A DNA stretch of 64,000 bases. Origin: Leptolyngbya sp. FACHB-60 (GTDB taxonomy: Bacteria > Cyanobacteriota > Cyanobacteriia > Phormidesmidales > Phormidesmidaceae). Below, piece after piece: positions 8,993-18,284 of this stretch (positions are counted from its first letter, which is position 1; each line of letters begins with the position of its first letter). Location: contig NZ_JACJOX010000020.1 in the NCBI RefSeq assembly GCF_014695775.1, forward strand, positions 124,001 to 188,000, written 5' to 3'. The notes beneath the pieces are model-generated. The model saw nothing but the letters and a program-made list of their open reading frames with translations, made no database searches and was not told the origin of the DNA. A program made the translations under genes and the position numbers.

Positions 8993-9733
8993 CTAGCCGC
9001 AGCCTTCCGCCCAAGTCACTGACGGAAACTGTCCGGCGCGAAACTGCGTGACTCGCTCCTGGTCGTCGGTTTCAAACACCAGGCGATAGACATCTTCACC
9101 GGGATCCTGGGGGGTGAAAATGACGGTCTTACCAAGGGTCACCGGGTTGGCGGTAGCCTCTAGCTGTTCACCATACACTCGCACCAGGTCTTGCTCGGTC
9201 GAGCCAATTCTGATGCCGCTGCGGGTGGTGGTGAGGCTGCCTGGCCACACATCGACTCGCAGCACCTGATCGTCAATAGCCATCAGCCCAATCGGTTCAC
9301 CGTGGTCTTTGATGCGGTAGTACTGACATTGACCGTTGCTAGCGTCTTCGATCAGGACTGGGGTGAGCCCCTTCGCTTGCAGATCGTCGAGCTCCATGCC
9401 GATGCGAATGGGACCGAGACCTGTAGTCTTGAGAGGCGCTGCTAGCAGCGCCAGAGTGGGGGCGACATCGGCATTGACCCCAGGAGCCAGGGCGATCGCC
9501 CGCTGCATCACCCGCAGCGAGCTGAGGGGAGCGAGCACACCGTCAAGCAATGGGCCAGCTTGAGGACTGTAGGAGGGCAATACTTGAGCAGTAGGTGCAG
9601 TGGTTCTAGCAAGGATGGCTTGGGCCTCCCCTTGAGACCGTTGGCCATAGCTGGCTGCCACTAACCCAGCCAGGGAGGTAAAGGCCGCGATCGCAGCCAG
9701 GGAGCCCCGGCGTTTTTGTTTCCCCTTGACCAT
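8993..9733 (-). CDS. secreted hypothetical protein with duplicated IRIGM/IRIGS repeat domain
   Basis: The 246-residue protein starts with a basic segment and a hydrophobic stretch (LAAIAAFTSLAGLVAASYG), so it is probably exported or anchored. A low-complexity linker leads to a C-terminal domain of about 130 residues. That domain contains two related units: GLGPIRIGMELDDLQ near residue 105 and SGIRIGSTEQDLVRVYG near residue 170. Similar repeat pairs occur in small secreted bacterial proteins of unknown role. A Cys near residue 135 and another at the penultimate position could form a disulfide. It is convergent with trpE and divergent from the SLH gene. Function unknown. Confidence 0.72.
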   Translation of the reverse strand: MVKGKQKRRGSLAAIAAFTSLAGLVAASYGQRSQGEAQAILARTTAPTAQVLPSYSPQAGPLLDGVLAPLSSLRVMQRAIALAPGVNADVAPTLALLAAPLKTTGLGPIRIGMELDDLQAKGLTPVLIEDASNGQCQYYRIKDHGEPIGLMAIDDQVLRVDVWPGSLTTTRSGIRIGSTEQDLVRVYGEQLEATANPVTLGKTVIFTPQDPGEDVYRLVFETDDQERVTQFRAGQFPSVTWAEGCG

Positions 9734-9930
9734 TACTCCTCAGTCCGATATGTGGCTCAACCAGCGACAGACGGGCAGCATTGGTAAAACGCCGCCACTG
9801 GCCAGCCAAAATTTTACGCTCGGCCTAAACCGGCTCAACCCCTAGGCAAGACTTATCATAGGGGGGCAAGTCTGGTCAATAGTGTGACCTGACATCGCTT
9901 TAGTGTAGCAGCCGCAGTCATCTGTCCCCA

Positions 9931-10866
9931 ATGCCATTCCGTTCTTCGCCCCGGTGGCCTCAGATGCCGTCAACCCATCGCCCTCGGTGGCATCCGCTGA
10001 TGCTCGCTGGGCTGTTAGCGATCGCCACCGCCTTAACCCTGTTTGCTTGGACTAGCAAACAACCCGTAGACGCTGAAGCTACCCTGATACCAGCCACCAG
10101 TCCGCCCCCAGCGCGGGGTCTCAAAAGGTTGTTTCATCGCCCCTATCCCCAGCCATCGCCCCTGACAGTGCCTCCCCCGGTGCTCCCTCAACCCCTGCCG
10201 CCCCAGCAGGCTTGGCCTGAGCTGCCGCTGGTACAAACTCAGCCCAACTTTGACGACCTCAATACCGATCACTGGGCCTGGCCGCTGCTAGCTGATCTGG
10301 CCCAGCGAGATTTGGTGTCGGGCTTTCCCGACGGCACCTTTCGCCCTGGGGCCGCGATGACACGGGCTGAGTTTGCCGCCCAGCTAGCCCAGTTTAATCT
10401 CTCCCCCGATCGCTCCCCGATTCCTGAGCAGACCTCGTACCCAGACGTGGGGCCAGACCACTGGGCCTACAGCAGCGTGCAAGAGTCAGTAAAAATGGGG
10501 TTTCTCAGCGGCCATCCAGGGGTGGGCTTTTTGCCAAACCAGTCTGTCACCCGCATTGAGGTGATTGTGGCCTTGGCCAACGGGCTAGCACTGACATCAA
10601 GCCGCGCCGCTACCGAAGCCTTGGTGCCCTATGCCGATCGAGACCAGGTGCCAATCTGGGCCATTCGTCAGCTAGTCGCGGCGACCGAAGCAGGTCTGGT
10701 GGTCAACTATCCGAAAATTACGGTGCTGGCTCCCGACCGAGTCGCCAGCCGAGCCGAAGTGGCCGCCATGCTGCATCGATCGCTGGTGTACACGGGCAGT
10801 CTACAAGCGATACCCTCACCCTACATCGTAGAAAAGGCCAAGCTGCCATCATGGCATAGCTATTAA
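9931..10866 (+). CDS. S-layer homology (SLH) domain protein
   Basis: The 311 residues comprise a basic N-terminus, one membrane segment or signal anchor (residues about 22-42), a Pro-rich linker and three SLH repeats. The repeats start near residues 110 (DHWAWPLLADLAQRDLVSG), 168 (DHWAYSSVQESVKMGFLSG) and 225. SLH repeats bind pyruvylated secondary cell-wall polymer or peptidoglycan. In cyanobacteria they occur in porins and envelope-anchored proteins, but there is no beta-barrel region here. A periplasmic envelope-tethering role is inferred. It is divergent from the secreted hypothetical gene. Confidence 0.88.
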   Translation: MPFRSSPRWPQMPSTHRPRWHPLMLAGLLAIATALTLFAWTSKQPVDAEATLIPATSPPPARGLKRLFHRPYPQPSPLTVPPPVLPQPLPPQQAWPELPLVQTQPNFDDLNTDHWAWPLLADLAQRDLVSGFPDGTFRPGAAMTRAEFAAQLAQFNLSPDRSPIPEQTSYPDVGPDHWAYSSVQESVKMGFLSGHPGVGFLPNQSVTRIEVIVALANGLALTSSRAATEALVPYADRDQVPIWAIRQLVAATEAGLVVNYPKITVLAPDRVASRAEVAAMLHRSLVYTGSLQAIPSPYIVEKAKLPSWHSY

Positions 10867-10924
10867 ACCTCAGCCCTACGGTAGGCGAGGCATACTAATG
10901 GCAAATAAACTACACCGGATATTT

Positions 10925-11470
10925 CTAAAACGACGGTAGCGAGATGCCGTCCAGGCCATCCTGCTCTAGGGTAGGCAGCTCTAACCGCTGGCTGCGACGG
11001 GTACGCATAGCTAAACGATAGCTGACGCTCTGTAACTCGGCCTGAAGCTGACGATTTTCGCGCTGAATTTCGGCCACTCGCTGCTTGACCGCCGTCATGC
11101 GGTCAGCAAACTTTTGCCGATAGACCGTGGGCAGTTCTTGCACGACCTGCTCAAGCATGCGGGTGCGATCGGTCAACTCTTGCACCGTCTGCCGCAGCTG
11201 TAGCACTTCACCGTCGCGCTCTTCTAGCTGCCCTTGGTAAAAGTCAATCTGCTTTTCAACTCCCCGCAGCTGATCGCGCAGAGCAGTCATCTCCGCCTGG
11301 TGCTGCTCAGACATTTCGGGGCTGGGCACAAACCCAGTGTTGCCTTTCACTAGGCGAAACAGTTCCTGAGAAAGTTGTTGCACCAGCTGGTCACGAATGG
11401 CCAGCTCAGACTCGAGCCGGGCAATTTCTGCCTGCTGCTCATTCATATCAGTATATGAAGACTGCGCCAC
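10925..11470 (-). CDS. coiled-coil hypothetical protein
   Basis: Nearly all of this 181-residue protein is predicted coiled coil: heptad-rich Glu/Gln/Leu/Arg from residue 8 to about 150. A short C-terminal tail ends LDGISLPSF. It has no signal peptide and no catalytic motif. A GTG start at 11470 is preceded seven bases upstream by GGGAG, which supports it over the internal ATG at 11446. It lies downstream of rpsF on the same strand, about 280 bases away. Function unknown; a structural or scaffold role is only a guess. Confidence 0.7.
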   Translation of the reverse strand: MAQSSYTDMNEQQAEIARLESELAIRDQLVQQLSQELFRLVKGNTGFVPSPEMSEQHQAEMTALRDQLRGVEKQIDFYQGQLEERDGEVLQLRQTVQELTDRTRMLEQVVQELPTVYRQKFADRMTAVKQRVAEIQRENRQLQAELQSVSYRLAMRTRRSQRLELPTLEQDGLDGISLPSF

Positions 11471-11750
11471 AAGATTACTCCCACACCAAACGACTAACCT
11501 GCTACCCGATGCACTAAAGCCTGATCATGCTCCCCGTCCTGGCTCAACTAGCTGTGTCCAAAATAATATGGGTGAGCCCAGCGAGACTTTGGCAGGGTTA
11601 GATTAAGTTGCTGCTAATTTATAGCACCTGTCTGAAAAGTTGGCACACTCAAAATTAAATTGGCTGCCCTCTAAACCAAAGCCGCTAGTCAATCTCTTCC
11701 TAAGGGCAGACTGACCAGCGGCAGACGGGCATTTTATGGCAAAGCCAGGT

Positions 11751-12176
11751 CTACTCTTCTTCGCCAGTGGCGACGGTAGCTTCGTCAGCGACGACGGTAG
11801 CTTCGTCAGCGACGACGGTAGCTTCGTCAGCGACGGCGGCAACGACCTCAGCAGGTTCTTCAACTTCTTCAGGTAAAGGCTCGTCAGACTCCTGCTTCAC
11901 TGTCAGAAAGCGAATCACTTCCTCACTCAGACGCATGGCGCGCTCAAGAGGTGCGATCGCCCCGCCAGGTCCGGTGTAATTCATCTGAATATAGATGCCT
12001 TCACGGTGGCGATTAATTTCGTAGGCCAGACGGCGCTTGCCCCGGTGCTGGGTCTCCAAAATTGAAGCGCCCTGATCCTTCAGCATGGTTTGATATTTGC
12101 CAATAGTCGCATCAATGGCCTCGTCATTTAGATCGGGGCGCAGGATGTACATCGTCTCGTACATGTAAGCTGTCAT
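11751..12176 (-). CDS. rpsF: 30S ribosomal protein S6 with repeat-built acidic tail
   Basis: S6 binds the central domain of 16S rRNA together with S18. Residues 1-105 are the conserved S6 fold ([53 protein letters not shown]). The last 35 residues are an Ala/Glu/Val tail. It contains ADEATVV repeated, encoded by three perfect 21-base direct repeats. The gene has no rpsR partner here and is divergent from the FAH-family gene. The ATG is preceded by AAGGAG. Confidence 0.96.
   Translation of the reverse strand: MTAYMYETMYILRPDLNDEAIDATIGKYQTMLKDQGASILETQHRGKRRLAYEINRHREGIYIQMNYTGPGGAIAPLERAMRLSEEVIRFLTVKQESDEPLPEEVEEPAEVVAAVADEATVVADEATVVADEATVATGEEE
11772..11834. repeat. rpsF: three tandem 21-bp repeats inside the rpsF 3' end
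   Basis: The unit GACGGTAGCTTCGTCAGCGA plus one base occurs three times back to back (starts 11772, 11793, 11814). On the coding strand it adds a seven-residue ADEATVV unit each time. Confidence 0.9.
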
Positions 12177-12336
12177 GAAAACTCCTTGTGGACATAGTGG
12201 CCTTTAGCAGCCAAAAATAGGCATAAATAAGCCTTTGCAGCCGTTTGGCCCCTCGCTTACCCATGCTTTACGTTCTGGCGCAAAGACAAGGATCTACAAT
12301 CATACCAAGAATTAGCAGGCCAAGAGTTAGAAAATT

Positions 12337-13113
12337 ATGGCGCAACGCTACGTTAGGGTTCAGTCTCAAACTGGGCAACTGCATTACGGACTGCTGCGCC
12401 CCGATCGCAGTGTGCAAGTGCTAGACGCGCCACCCTGGTTGCAAGGGCAGCCCACCGAAGTCGAGCTATTGCCCGGTAGCTATGACCTGCTGGCCCCCTG
12501 CGCCCCTTCCAAGGTAGTAGCGGTGGGCAAAAACTATGCCGCCCACGCTGCCGAGATGGGTACCGAAACCCCGCCTGAGCCCTTGCTATTTATCAAGCCC
12601 TCAACGGCGGTTACCGCTGTGGGGGCTCCTATCTACTATCCACCCCAATCGGGCCAGGTCGACTACGAAGGCGAGTTGGCCGTGGTAATCGGCGATCGCT
12701 GCGCCCATGTGCCGCCCGAAACCGCCCGCGCCAAAATTTGGGGCTACACCATCGCTAACGATGTCACCGCCCGTGACCTGCAGAAGCGTGATAGCCAGTG
12801 GACCCGCGCCAAGGGTTTCGATACCTTCTGTCCCCTCGGCCCCTGGATTGTGCGAGAACTTAGCGCTGGAGCGCTGCTTCAGACCTTTCTCAACGGCCAA
12901 GCAGCGCCCGTACAGTCAGCTTCAATCGAAGAAATGATCTACAGCCCTGACTACCTGGTGTCCTACATCAGCGAGATTATGACCCTGCTGCCCGGAGACG
13001 TAATCCTAACGGGTACCCCAGCTGGGGTCGGCCCACTTCAGGTTGGCGACCAGATCAGAGTAGAAATCGAAGGCATTGGTGCGCTCGAAAATACTGTGGC
13101 GCTGCGCCCCTAG
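12337..13113 (+). CDS. fumarylacetoacetate hydrolase family protein
   Basis: The 258-residue protein carries the FAH catalytic fold. It has VGKNYAAHAAEMG near residue 68, KPSTAV, DYEGELAVVIG with the metal-binding Glu pair, GYTIANDVTARDLQKRD, and the C-terminal GDVILTGTPAGVGP. Members cleave carbon-carbon bonds in acylpyruvates or decarboxylate oxaloacetate. Length and the short N-terminal domain suggest the acylpyruvase/oxaloacetate tautomerase-type group rather than true fumarylacetoacetase. Its last codons overlap the stop of the convergent tic20 gene by four bases. Confidence 0.9.
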   Translation: MAQRYVRVQSQTGQLHYGLLRPDRSVQVLDAPPWLQGQPTEVELLPGSYDLLAPCAPSKVVAVGKNYAAHAAEMGTETPPEPLLFIKPSTAVTAVGAPIYYPPQSGQVDYEGELAVVIGDRCAHVPPETARAKIWGYTIANDVTARDLQKRDSQWTRAKGFDTFCPLGPWIVRELSAGALLQTFLNGQAAPVQSASIEEMIYSPDYLVSYISEIMTLLPGDVILTGTPAGVGPLQVGDQIRVEIEGIGALENTVALRP

Positions 13114-13604
13114 CGCACCTGCATGTGTACGGCCTCTGAAATCGTTGGAATCTCGGCGTAAAGCCCCCGGAAGGTCTGCACCAGAGAGTAGCCAACCGAA
13201 ATCAACATGCCGAGAAACAACATATTGGACAACGTGCTAAACAGCAGCTCCCCAAACAGGCTGGGGTCTAGCAGGCTGAGAATTAGGCTAAACACCGCCA
13301 AAATAATGCTCAGCAAAATCGCCTGCATCGTGTTGAAGCGAATGAATCGGCTGATGTTTTCGTTGCGCACAACCAGCAAAATGAGCGCAAAAAATACGAT
13401 TAGCCCAAAGAAGGGAATGGTGCTCTCTAGGGTGCCATAGACGGCAATCAAGGGGGCCAGGGGCAGCAGCAAAAAACCAAACACCGGAAACTGGCTAATC
13501 AGCTGAAGACCGTAGGGTAGCCCGGCAGTAACCGGCAAAATATAGGGCAGGGCCGCCAGAATGCGATCCAAGATAGTGGGATTTGGGGAACTGCTCCAGG
13601 TCAT
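13110..13604 (-). CDS. Tic20 family membrane protein
   Basis: The 164 residues have four hydrophobic helices (about 18-38, 40-82, 95-120, 125-150) with the family pattern RILAALPYILP at the start and ISRFIRFNTMQAILL in the middle. The plastid Tic20 protein is part of the inner-envelope protein import channel. The role of the cyanobacterial ancestor is unresolved, so only membrane location is secure. It is convergent with the FAH gene. Confidence 0.9.
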   Translation of the reverse strand: MTWSSSPNPTILDRILAALPYILPVTAGLPYGLQLISQFPVFGFLLLPLAPLIAVYGTLESTIPFFGLIVFFALILLVVRNENISRFIRFNTMQAILLSIILAVFSLILSLLDPSLFGELLFSTLSNMLFLGMLISVGYSLVQTFRGLYAEIPTISEAVHMQVR

Positions 13605-13753
13605 TGGTTTTCTCCAGACAAACGCTAAGGGCTACCAGGCTATAGCCTTACCATATCGTAAATCTATGGTTTGCCGGGGAGACGACGTATACGGTTCACG
13701 GTACGGAGAACAACCCCATGGGGTTCTGCATCTGTCTCTTACCGTCTATATCT

Positions 13754-13951
13754 TTAGCCAATATCAGCTACCCGAAAGCCCATCTGGCACTCAAACTGAG
13801 CGGGCAAAGCTTGGTCTAAACTGGCCACTGGGCGACCGCAGCCCAGTCGACCCTGCTGCCAGCGGGGCTGACCGTGGCGATCGGCCATCAGACAGTTGCA
13901 GCACACAGACTGGGGCGAAATGAGTTGATTATCGGTCATTAGCACCAGCAC
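13754..13951 (-). CDS. small cysteine-rich hypothetical protein
   Basis: This is a 65-residue frame with five cysteines in a CCNCL...GCGRP...ECQMGF arrangement, which could bind a metal ion or a cluster. Adjacent in-frame starts exist. The GTG at 13951 lies eight bases after GGGAGG, a strong ribosome binding site, and fits better than the ATG at 13939. The style recalls short proteins seen in cyanobacterial genomes, but I cannot name a family. It reads in the same direction as tic20 but is separated from it by about 150 bases. Function unknown. Confidence 0.55.
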   Translation of the reverse strand: MLVLMTDNQLISPQSVCCNCLMADRHGQPRWQQGRLGCGRPVASLDQALPAQFECQMGFRVADIG

Positions 13952-14084
13952 GATGGTCACCTCCCTAACATCGGGGTTAACCTGACCTTTCCTTAATCTT
14001 AGGATGCCCTACGGGAGATGCTGTGTGCTGGCATACGCAATCAAACTCAATCGGTCAACGCAACCCGCAATATAAATTTTTGGT

Positions 14085-14130
14085 CTAAAAAATCGTTGTC
14101 GGACGCTGCACGTAGCGTCCGACAACGATT
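14085..14130 (-). terminator. strong rho-independent terminator of crhR
   Basis: A perfect 17-bp stem (AATCGTTGTCGGACGCT with its complement) and a six-base loop are followed, on the minus strand, by a run of T. It begins 30 bases after the crhR stop at 14160. Confidence 0.88.
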
Positions 14131-14159
14131 CGGCGGTAAGAATCTCTAGAGGATTCCCG

Positions 14160-15569
14160 CTATTCCTTCGCCTTGCTGACCTCGCGCGGCTCCGAGGAGA
14201 CCCCTTTGCGTTTCTTAGGCAGGGGCACCCCACCCTCGGACATCTCAGGTTCGCTGCTGTGGTGTTCGCGCTGCCATGCCGGTACAGTTTGGTCGTAAGC
14301 CATTTGCAGGGCGGCGGCGGCAACAGTGCGCAGGTCATACTCTTCGCTGAGCTGAGACACTATCGGCAAAAACGATGCCAACCGCTCACTGGTAATCGCC
14401 TCGCGCACCTGGCTGCGCAGCCGCTCTAGGTTACGGGCGGCGATCTCAGCACGGGTGGGAATTTTCACCAGGGTCATGGGCTGCTTGGTGTGGCGCTCAA
14501 TCTGTCGCAGCTTGTACTTTTCTAGAGGTGTCACCAGGGAAATCGCTATGCCTTTCTTGCCCGCCCGCCCAGTGCGGCCGATGCGATGCACATAGCTCTC
14601 CATAGCGTCGGGCATGTCGAAGTTGATCACGTGGGTGAGGTCATCGACGTGCAGCCCTCGGGCCGCGATATCGGTGGCCACTACCAGCTTCACCTGCTGC
14701 TGGCGAAACCGCATCAGCAGCCGTTCACGCTGGGACTGGCTGAGGTCGCCGTGGTACTCATCGACGCTGTAGCCTGCCGCTTGGAGCTGGCGGGTGAGAT
14801 CGCCGGCGGTGCGACGGGTACGCACAAAGATGATCGCGGTTTCGGGATCCTCTAGCTCCAGGATGGGCTGGAGGGCGCGCACCTTGGTCCAACCTCGAGG
14901 CACGATGTAGCTCACCTGCTGAATCTGCTTAGGCGAGGCTTTGGGCGACTGCACCGTGACGGTCACGGGAGACTGCAAAAACTTGGTGGCTAGCTCCCGA
15001 ATAGCTGGGGCCATGGTGGCAGAGAAAAAGGCGGTTTGCCGCTCGGCAGGGGCTTTGCTGAGAATTTTCTCGACATCTTGAATAAAGCCCATGTTGAGCA
15101 TTTCATCGGCTTCATCAAGCACGAGCCAGCCCAGGCCTTTAAGGGACAAACTGCCCCGATTGAGCATATCGAGCACGCGACCTGGGGTGCCCACTACAAT
15201 CTGAGTGCCCCGGCGGAGTTGCTCCTGCTGGCGCTCGATGGACTGGCCGCCGTAGATAGCTAACACCTTGGGCCGACCGTCGATGCGAAAGCCGCGCATG
15301 GCTTGGCACACTTGAATGGCCAGCTCGCGGGTAGGCGTCAGCACTAGCACCTGCACAGCGGGATTGCTAGCGTCAACCTGCTCCATGAGAGGCAGAGCAA
15401 AGGCAGCGGTTTTGCCGGTGCCGGTTTGGGCCTGACCGATCAAGTCTCGCCCTGAGAGCAGGTGAGGAATAGCCTCTGCCTGAATAGCCGTGGGTTCGTC
15501 GTAGCCCATGCTTTCGAGATGGCTAACGCGGGCAGCAGATAGGCCCAAACTGGCAAACGATAGGGTCAT
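14160..15569 (-). CDS. crhR: DEAD-box RNA helicase, CrhR type
   Basis: This ATP-dependent RNA helicase unwinds RNA secondary structure. In Synechocystis CrhR is redox- and cold-responsive. The 469 residues show the full motif set: a Q motif near 23-30, AQTGTGKT (47-54), PTREL, TPGR, LDEADEML (151-158), SATM (183-186) and HRIGRTGR near 330. A basic C-terminal tail follows. The gene lies 46 bases downstream of rimO in the same orientation. A rimO-crhR operon is described in Synechocystis, so co-transcription is likely. A strong terminator closes the unit. Confidence 0.93.
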   Translation of the reverse strand: MTLSFASLGLSAARVSHLESMGYDEPTAIQAEAIPHLLSGRDLIGQAQTGTGKTAAFALPLMEQVDASNPAVQVLVLTPTRELAIQVCQAMRGFRIDGRPKVLAIYGGQSIERQQEQLRRGTQIVVGTPGRVLDMLNRGSLSLKGLGWLVLDEADEMLNMGFIQDVEKILSKAPAERQTAFFSATMAPAIRELATKFLQSPVTVTVQSPKASPKQIQQVSYIVPRGWTKVRALQPILELEDPETAIIFVRTRRTAGDLTRQLQAAGYSVDEYHGDLSQSQRERLLMRFRQQQVKLVVATDIAARGLHVDDLTHVINFDMPDAMESYVHRIGRTGRAGKKGIAISLVTPLEKYKLRQIERHTKQPMTLVKIPTRAEIAARNLERLRSQVREAITSERLASFLPIVSQLSEEYDLRTVAAAALQMAYDQTVPAWQREHHSSEPEMSEGGVPLPKKRKGVSSEPREVSKAKE

Positions 15570-15615
15570 AGTAGTTCCTTGGAGCAGTGGACAAAAGACA
15601 AAATATTGAGAAAAC

Positions 15616-16968
15616 TCAGCGAGCCAGGCTTAGCAAGGGCTCTGCGGACGGGATCGCGACGATTTCGCCAAAGAGGTCGTAGGTGTCAGCGGCGGTGATT
15701 TTCACAGGGATAATCTGGTTGAGGGGAGCGGTGCCGGTCACGTAGACCAGACCGTCAACCTCAGGGGCAAAACGATCGCTGCGGCCGATCGCCATGCCCG
15801 TGGCTGGGTTCTCTTGCTCAATCAACACATCTACTACGCGGCCAATGTGGGAGCGGTTGTGCTCCCAGGCAATAGGCTGCTGGGCCAGCATGAGCGCTTC
15901 GCGGCGGCGATCGCGCTCGTCTTGGGGCACCTGGTTGGGCAGGCTGTAGGCAGGGGTGCCTTCCTCAGCGGAGAAGCTAAACACGCCGACATGGTCAAAC
16001 TGATGGCGCTCTACAAACTCCAGCAGATGCTCAACGTGGGCTTCGGTTTCGCCCGGGAACCCCACAATGAAGGTGGTGCGCAGCACGGCCTCGGGCAGAG
16101 CTTCTTTAATACGGTGAATCACATTGTCGTTAACCTGCCCCTGCCAGGGACGGTTCATGGCCCGCAGCACCTCGGGATGGGAGTGCTGCAGGGGTAGATC
16201 GAGGTAGGGCAGCACGTTGGGGGTTTCGCGAATGGCGGCCAGCACTTCGGGGGTGAGACCAGTGGGGTAGGCGTAGTGCATGCGCACCCAGGGCACGTCT
16301 ACTTCACCCAGCGCCCGCAGTAGCTCGGCCAGGCGGGGCTTGCCGTAGAGATCCATGCCGTAGTTGGTGGTGATTTGCGAGATCAGCACCAGCTCTTGCA
16401 CGCCCTCGGCGGCCAGCTGGTGAGCCTCAGTCACGATGGACTCGATGGTGCGCGATCGCTGATTGCCCCGCAGGTGCGGAATAATGCAGAACGCGCAGCG
16501 GTAGTCACAGCCCTCTGCTACGCGCAGGTAGGCCACGCTAGAGGCCGTAGTGCGATAGCGGGGAACGGTTTCATCGGCAATGTAGGTGGGTTCGGGGGAA
16601 ACAATCTTCACCCGCTCACCCGCTTCGGCCCGCTCAATCACTTCGACAATGCGATTGTAGTCGCCAGTGCCAACCAAGGCCACGGCCTCGGGAATTTCTT
16701 CTAGCAACTCATTTTGAAAGTGCTGGGCCAGACAGCCCGTGATCACCACTTTCTTTTTGGCGGCGGCCAGCTCCACTAGGGTGCGCACCGACTCTTCCCG
16801 CGCCTCTTGGATAAAACTACAGGTGTTGACCACAACATAGTCAGCCAATTCTTCGTTGGCATCGACTTGGTAGCCCGCCTGCACTAGCAAACCGAGCATG
16901 TGCTCGGTATCAACCCGGTTTTTTTCACAGCCCAGGTGGTTAAACGCAACCGTTGGCTTCAGCCCCAT
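15616..16968 (-). CDS. rimO: ribosomal protein uS12 methylthiotransferase RimO
   Basis: This radical-SAM enzyme adds a methylthio group to the conserved Asp of ribosomal protein S12. The order is the UPF0004 domain ([28 protein letters not shown], giving three Cys for the auxiliary cluster), the radical-SAM domain with CDYRCAFC, and a C-terminal TRAM domain. The S12-type features separate it from MiaB. The frame is open to 16995, but MGLKPTVAF at 16968 matches the family start. It is the upstream gene of the rimO-crhR pair and is divergent from btpA. Confidence 0.94.
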   Translation of the reverse strand: MGLKPTVAFNHLGCEKNRVDTEHMLGLLVQAGYQVDANEELADYVVVNTCSFIQEAREESVRTLVELAAAKKKVVITGCLAQHFQNELLEEIPEAVALVGTGDYNRIVEVIERAEAGERVKIVSPEPTYIADETVPRYRTTASSVAYLRVAEGCDYRCAFCIIPHLRGNQRSRTIESIVTEAHQLAAEGVQELVLISQITTNYGMDLYGKPRLAELLRALGEVDVPWVRMHYAYPTGLTPEVLAAIRETPNVLPYLDLPLQHSHPEVLRAMNRPWQGQVNDNVIHRIKEALPEAVLRTTFIVGFPGETEAHVEHLLEFVERHQFDHVGVFSFSAEEGTPAYSLPNQVPQDERDRRREALMLAQQPIAWEHNRSHIGRVVDVLIEQENPATGMAIGRSDRFAPEVDGLVYVTGTAPLNQIIPVKITAADTYDLFGEIVAIPSAEPLLSLAR

Positions 16969-17322
16969 GGTGTCTCTCAGTGTGTAACATGCCAATCATG
17001 CCAAAAGCTTTGGGTCGTAGAGTCGACTTAGCCACGCTAAGCCACTGGTAAACCGTTCCATCTCGGTACCAGCACCATTAACACCATCGCTCAGGCATCC
17101 ATCAATCCTGTGTTGACGAATTGCCCAGCAAATCTTTTGGCCAATGGCACCAGGGGGCAATACAAATTAACACTCATAAATAATACATCACAAAAGCAGG
17201 GGATGTCCTAAATCGCGTCCCCGGGATTGATATGCTGATAGGGTGGGTTGGGCCTGAGTCTGCTGAGGCGGGCTAGGTCAACCTGTAGTTCTATACGTTA
17301 GGCGAGTCCAGGCAAAATTCAC
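16969..17322. other. divergent gap between rimO and btpA
   Basis: About 350 bases hold the start regions of both divergent genes. I see an A+T-rich stretch at 17160-17195 and a small GGGGATG/CGTCCCC dyad at 17199-17222. I find no convincing promoter consensus, small gene or RNA. Confidence 0.4.
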
Positions 17323-18174
17323 GTGGACTTAATCAAAGTCTTTAACACCCGCAACCCGGTCATTGGGGTACTGCACCTGCTGCCCCTGCCGACGTCTCCC
17401 CGCTGGCAGGGAGACTTACAGGCCGTGGTCGATCGCGCCGAGCAAGAGGCCACGGCCCTCGCCTCGGGCGGCGTGCACGCCATTATTGTGGAAAATTTTT
17501 TTGACGCCCCGTTTACTAAGGGGGCCGTAGACCCAGCGGTGGTCAGCGCCATGGGTCTGGTGGTGCAGCGCTTGCAGACACTGATCACAGTGCCCATCGG
17601 TATTAACGTGCTGCGCAACGATGCCCGCAGCGCCCTGGCGATCGCTACCTGCACCGGGGCCGCTTTCATCCGCGTCAATGTGCTCACGGGTGTGATGGCC
17701 ACTGACCAGGGATTGATCGAGGGCTGCGCTCACGATCTGCTGCGCTACCGCAAAGAGCTGGGCAGCTCGGTACAGATTTTGGCCGATGTGCTGGTCAAGC
17801 ATGCTCGCCCCCTGGGCTCGCCCAACCTGACTACGGCGGTGCAGGAGACCATTCACCGGGGGCTGGCCGACGGCATTATTTTGTCGGGCTGGGCGACGGG
17901 CAGCCCGCCCAGCCTGGAAGATTTAGAACTGGCCAAGGCCGCAGCGGGCGATCGCCCCGTCTTCATTGGCAGCGGGGCCGATGTCGACAACATCGGCACT
18001 CTAATGAAGGCTGCCGACGGCGTGATTGTCGCCAGCTCCCTTAAGCGCCAGGGCGACGTTAACCAGCCCATCGATCCAATTCGTGTGGGGCAGTTTGTAG
18101 AGGCCATGCAGGAAAGCCTGGAAGCCCTAGAGAGCAATCTCACCTTACCGACCATGGTGGCCCCTAAGGGGTGA
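17323..18174 (+). CDS. btpA: BtpA/SgcQ family protein, photosystem I biogenesis
   Basis: BtpA is a thylakoid-associated factor. In Synechocystis its loss destabilises the photosystem I reaction-centre proteins. The 283 residues form a TIM-barrel-like fold with the family segments VIGVLHLLPLPTSPRW (near residue 12), GGVHAIIVENFFDAPF, IGINVLRNDA, FIRVNVLTGVM, ADVLVKHA and VFIGSGADVDN. It starts with GTG. The VKOR-thioredoxin gene follows 110 bases downstream on the same strand. Psa genes lie elsewhere in the window, not adjacent. Confidence 0.93.
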   Translation: MDLIKVFNTRNPVIGVLHLLPLPTSPRWQGDLQAVVDRAEQEATALASGGVHAIIVENFFDAPFTKGAVDPAVVSAMGLVVQRLQTLITVPIGINVLRNDARSALAIATCTGAAFIRVNVLTGVMATDQGLIEGCAHDLLRYRKELGSSVQILADVLVKHARPLGSPNLTTAVQETIHRGLADGIILSGWATGSPPSLEDLELAKAAAGDRPVFIGSGADVDNIGTLMKAADGVIVASSLKRQGDVNQPIDPIRVGQFVEAMQESLEALESNLTLPTMVAPKG

Positions 18175-18284
18175 CGGTCTATGCCTGGACTGAGGCATTA
18201 AGATAGACACTAAACGGGCGGTAACCCCCGCCATCTCGTGTCGCTGTAGAGTTTGGGTTAGCTGTTTTGGAAGAGAGGCGCATC

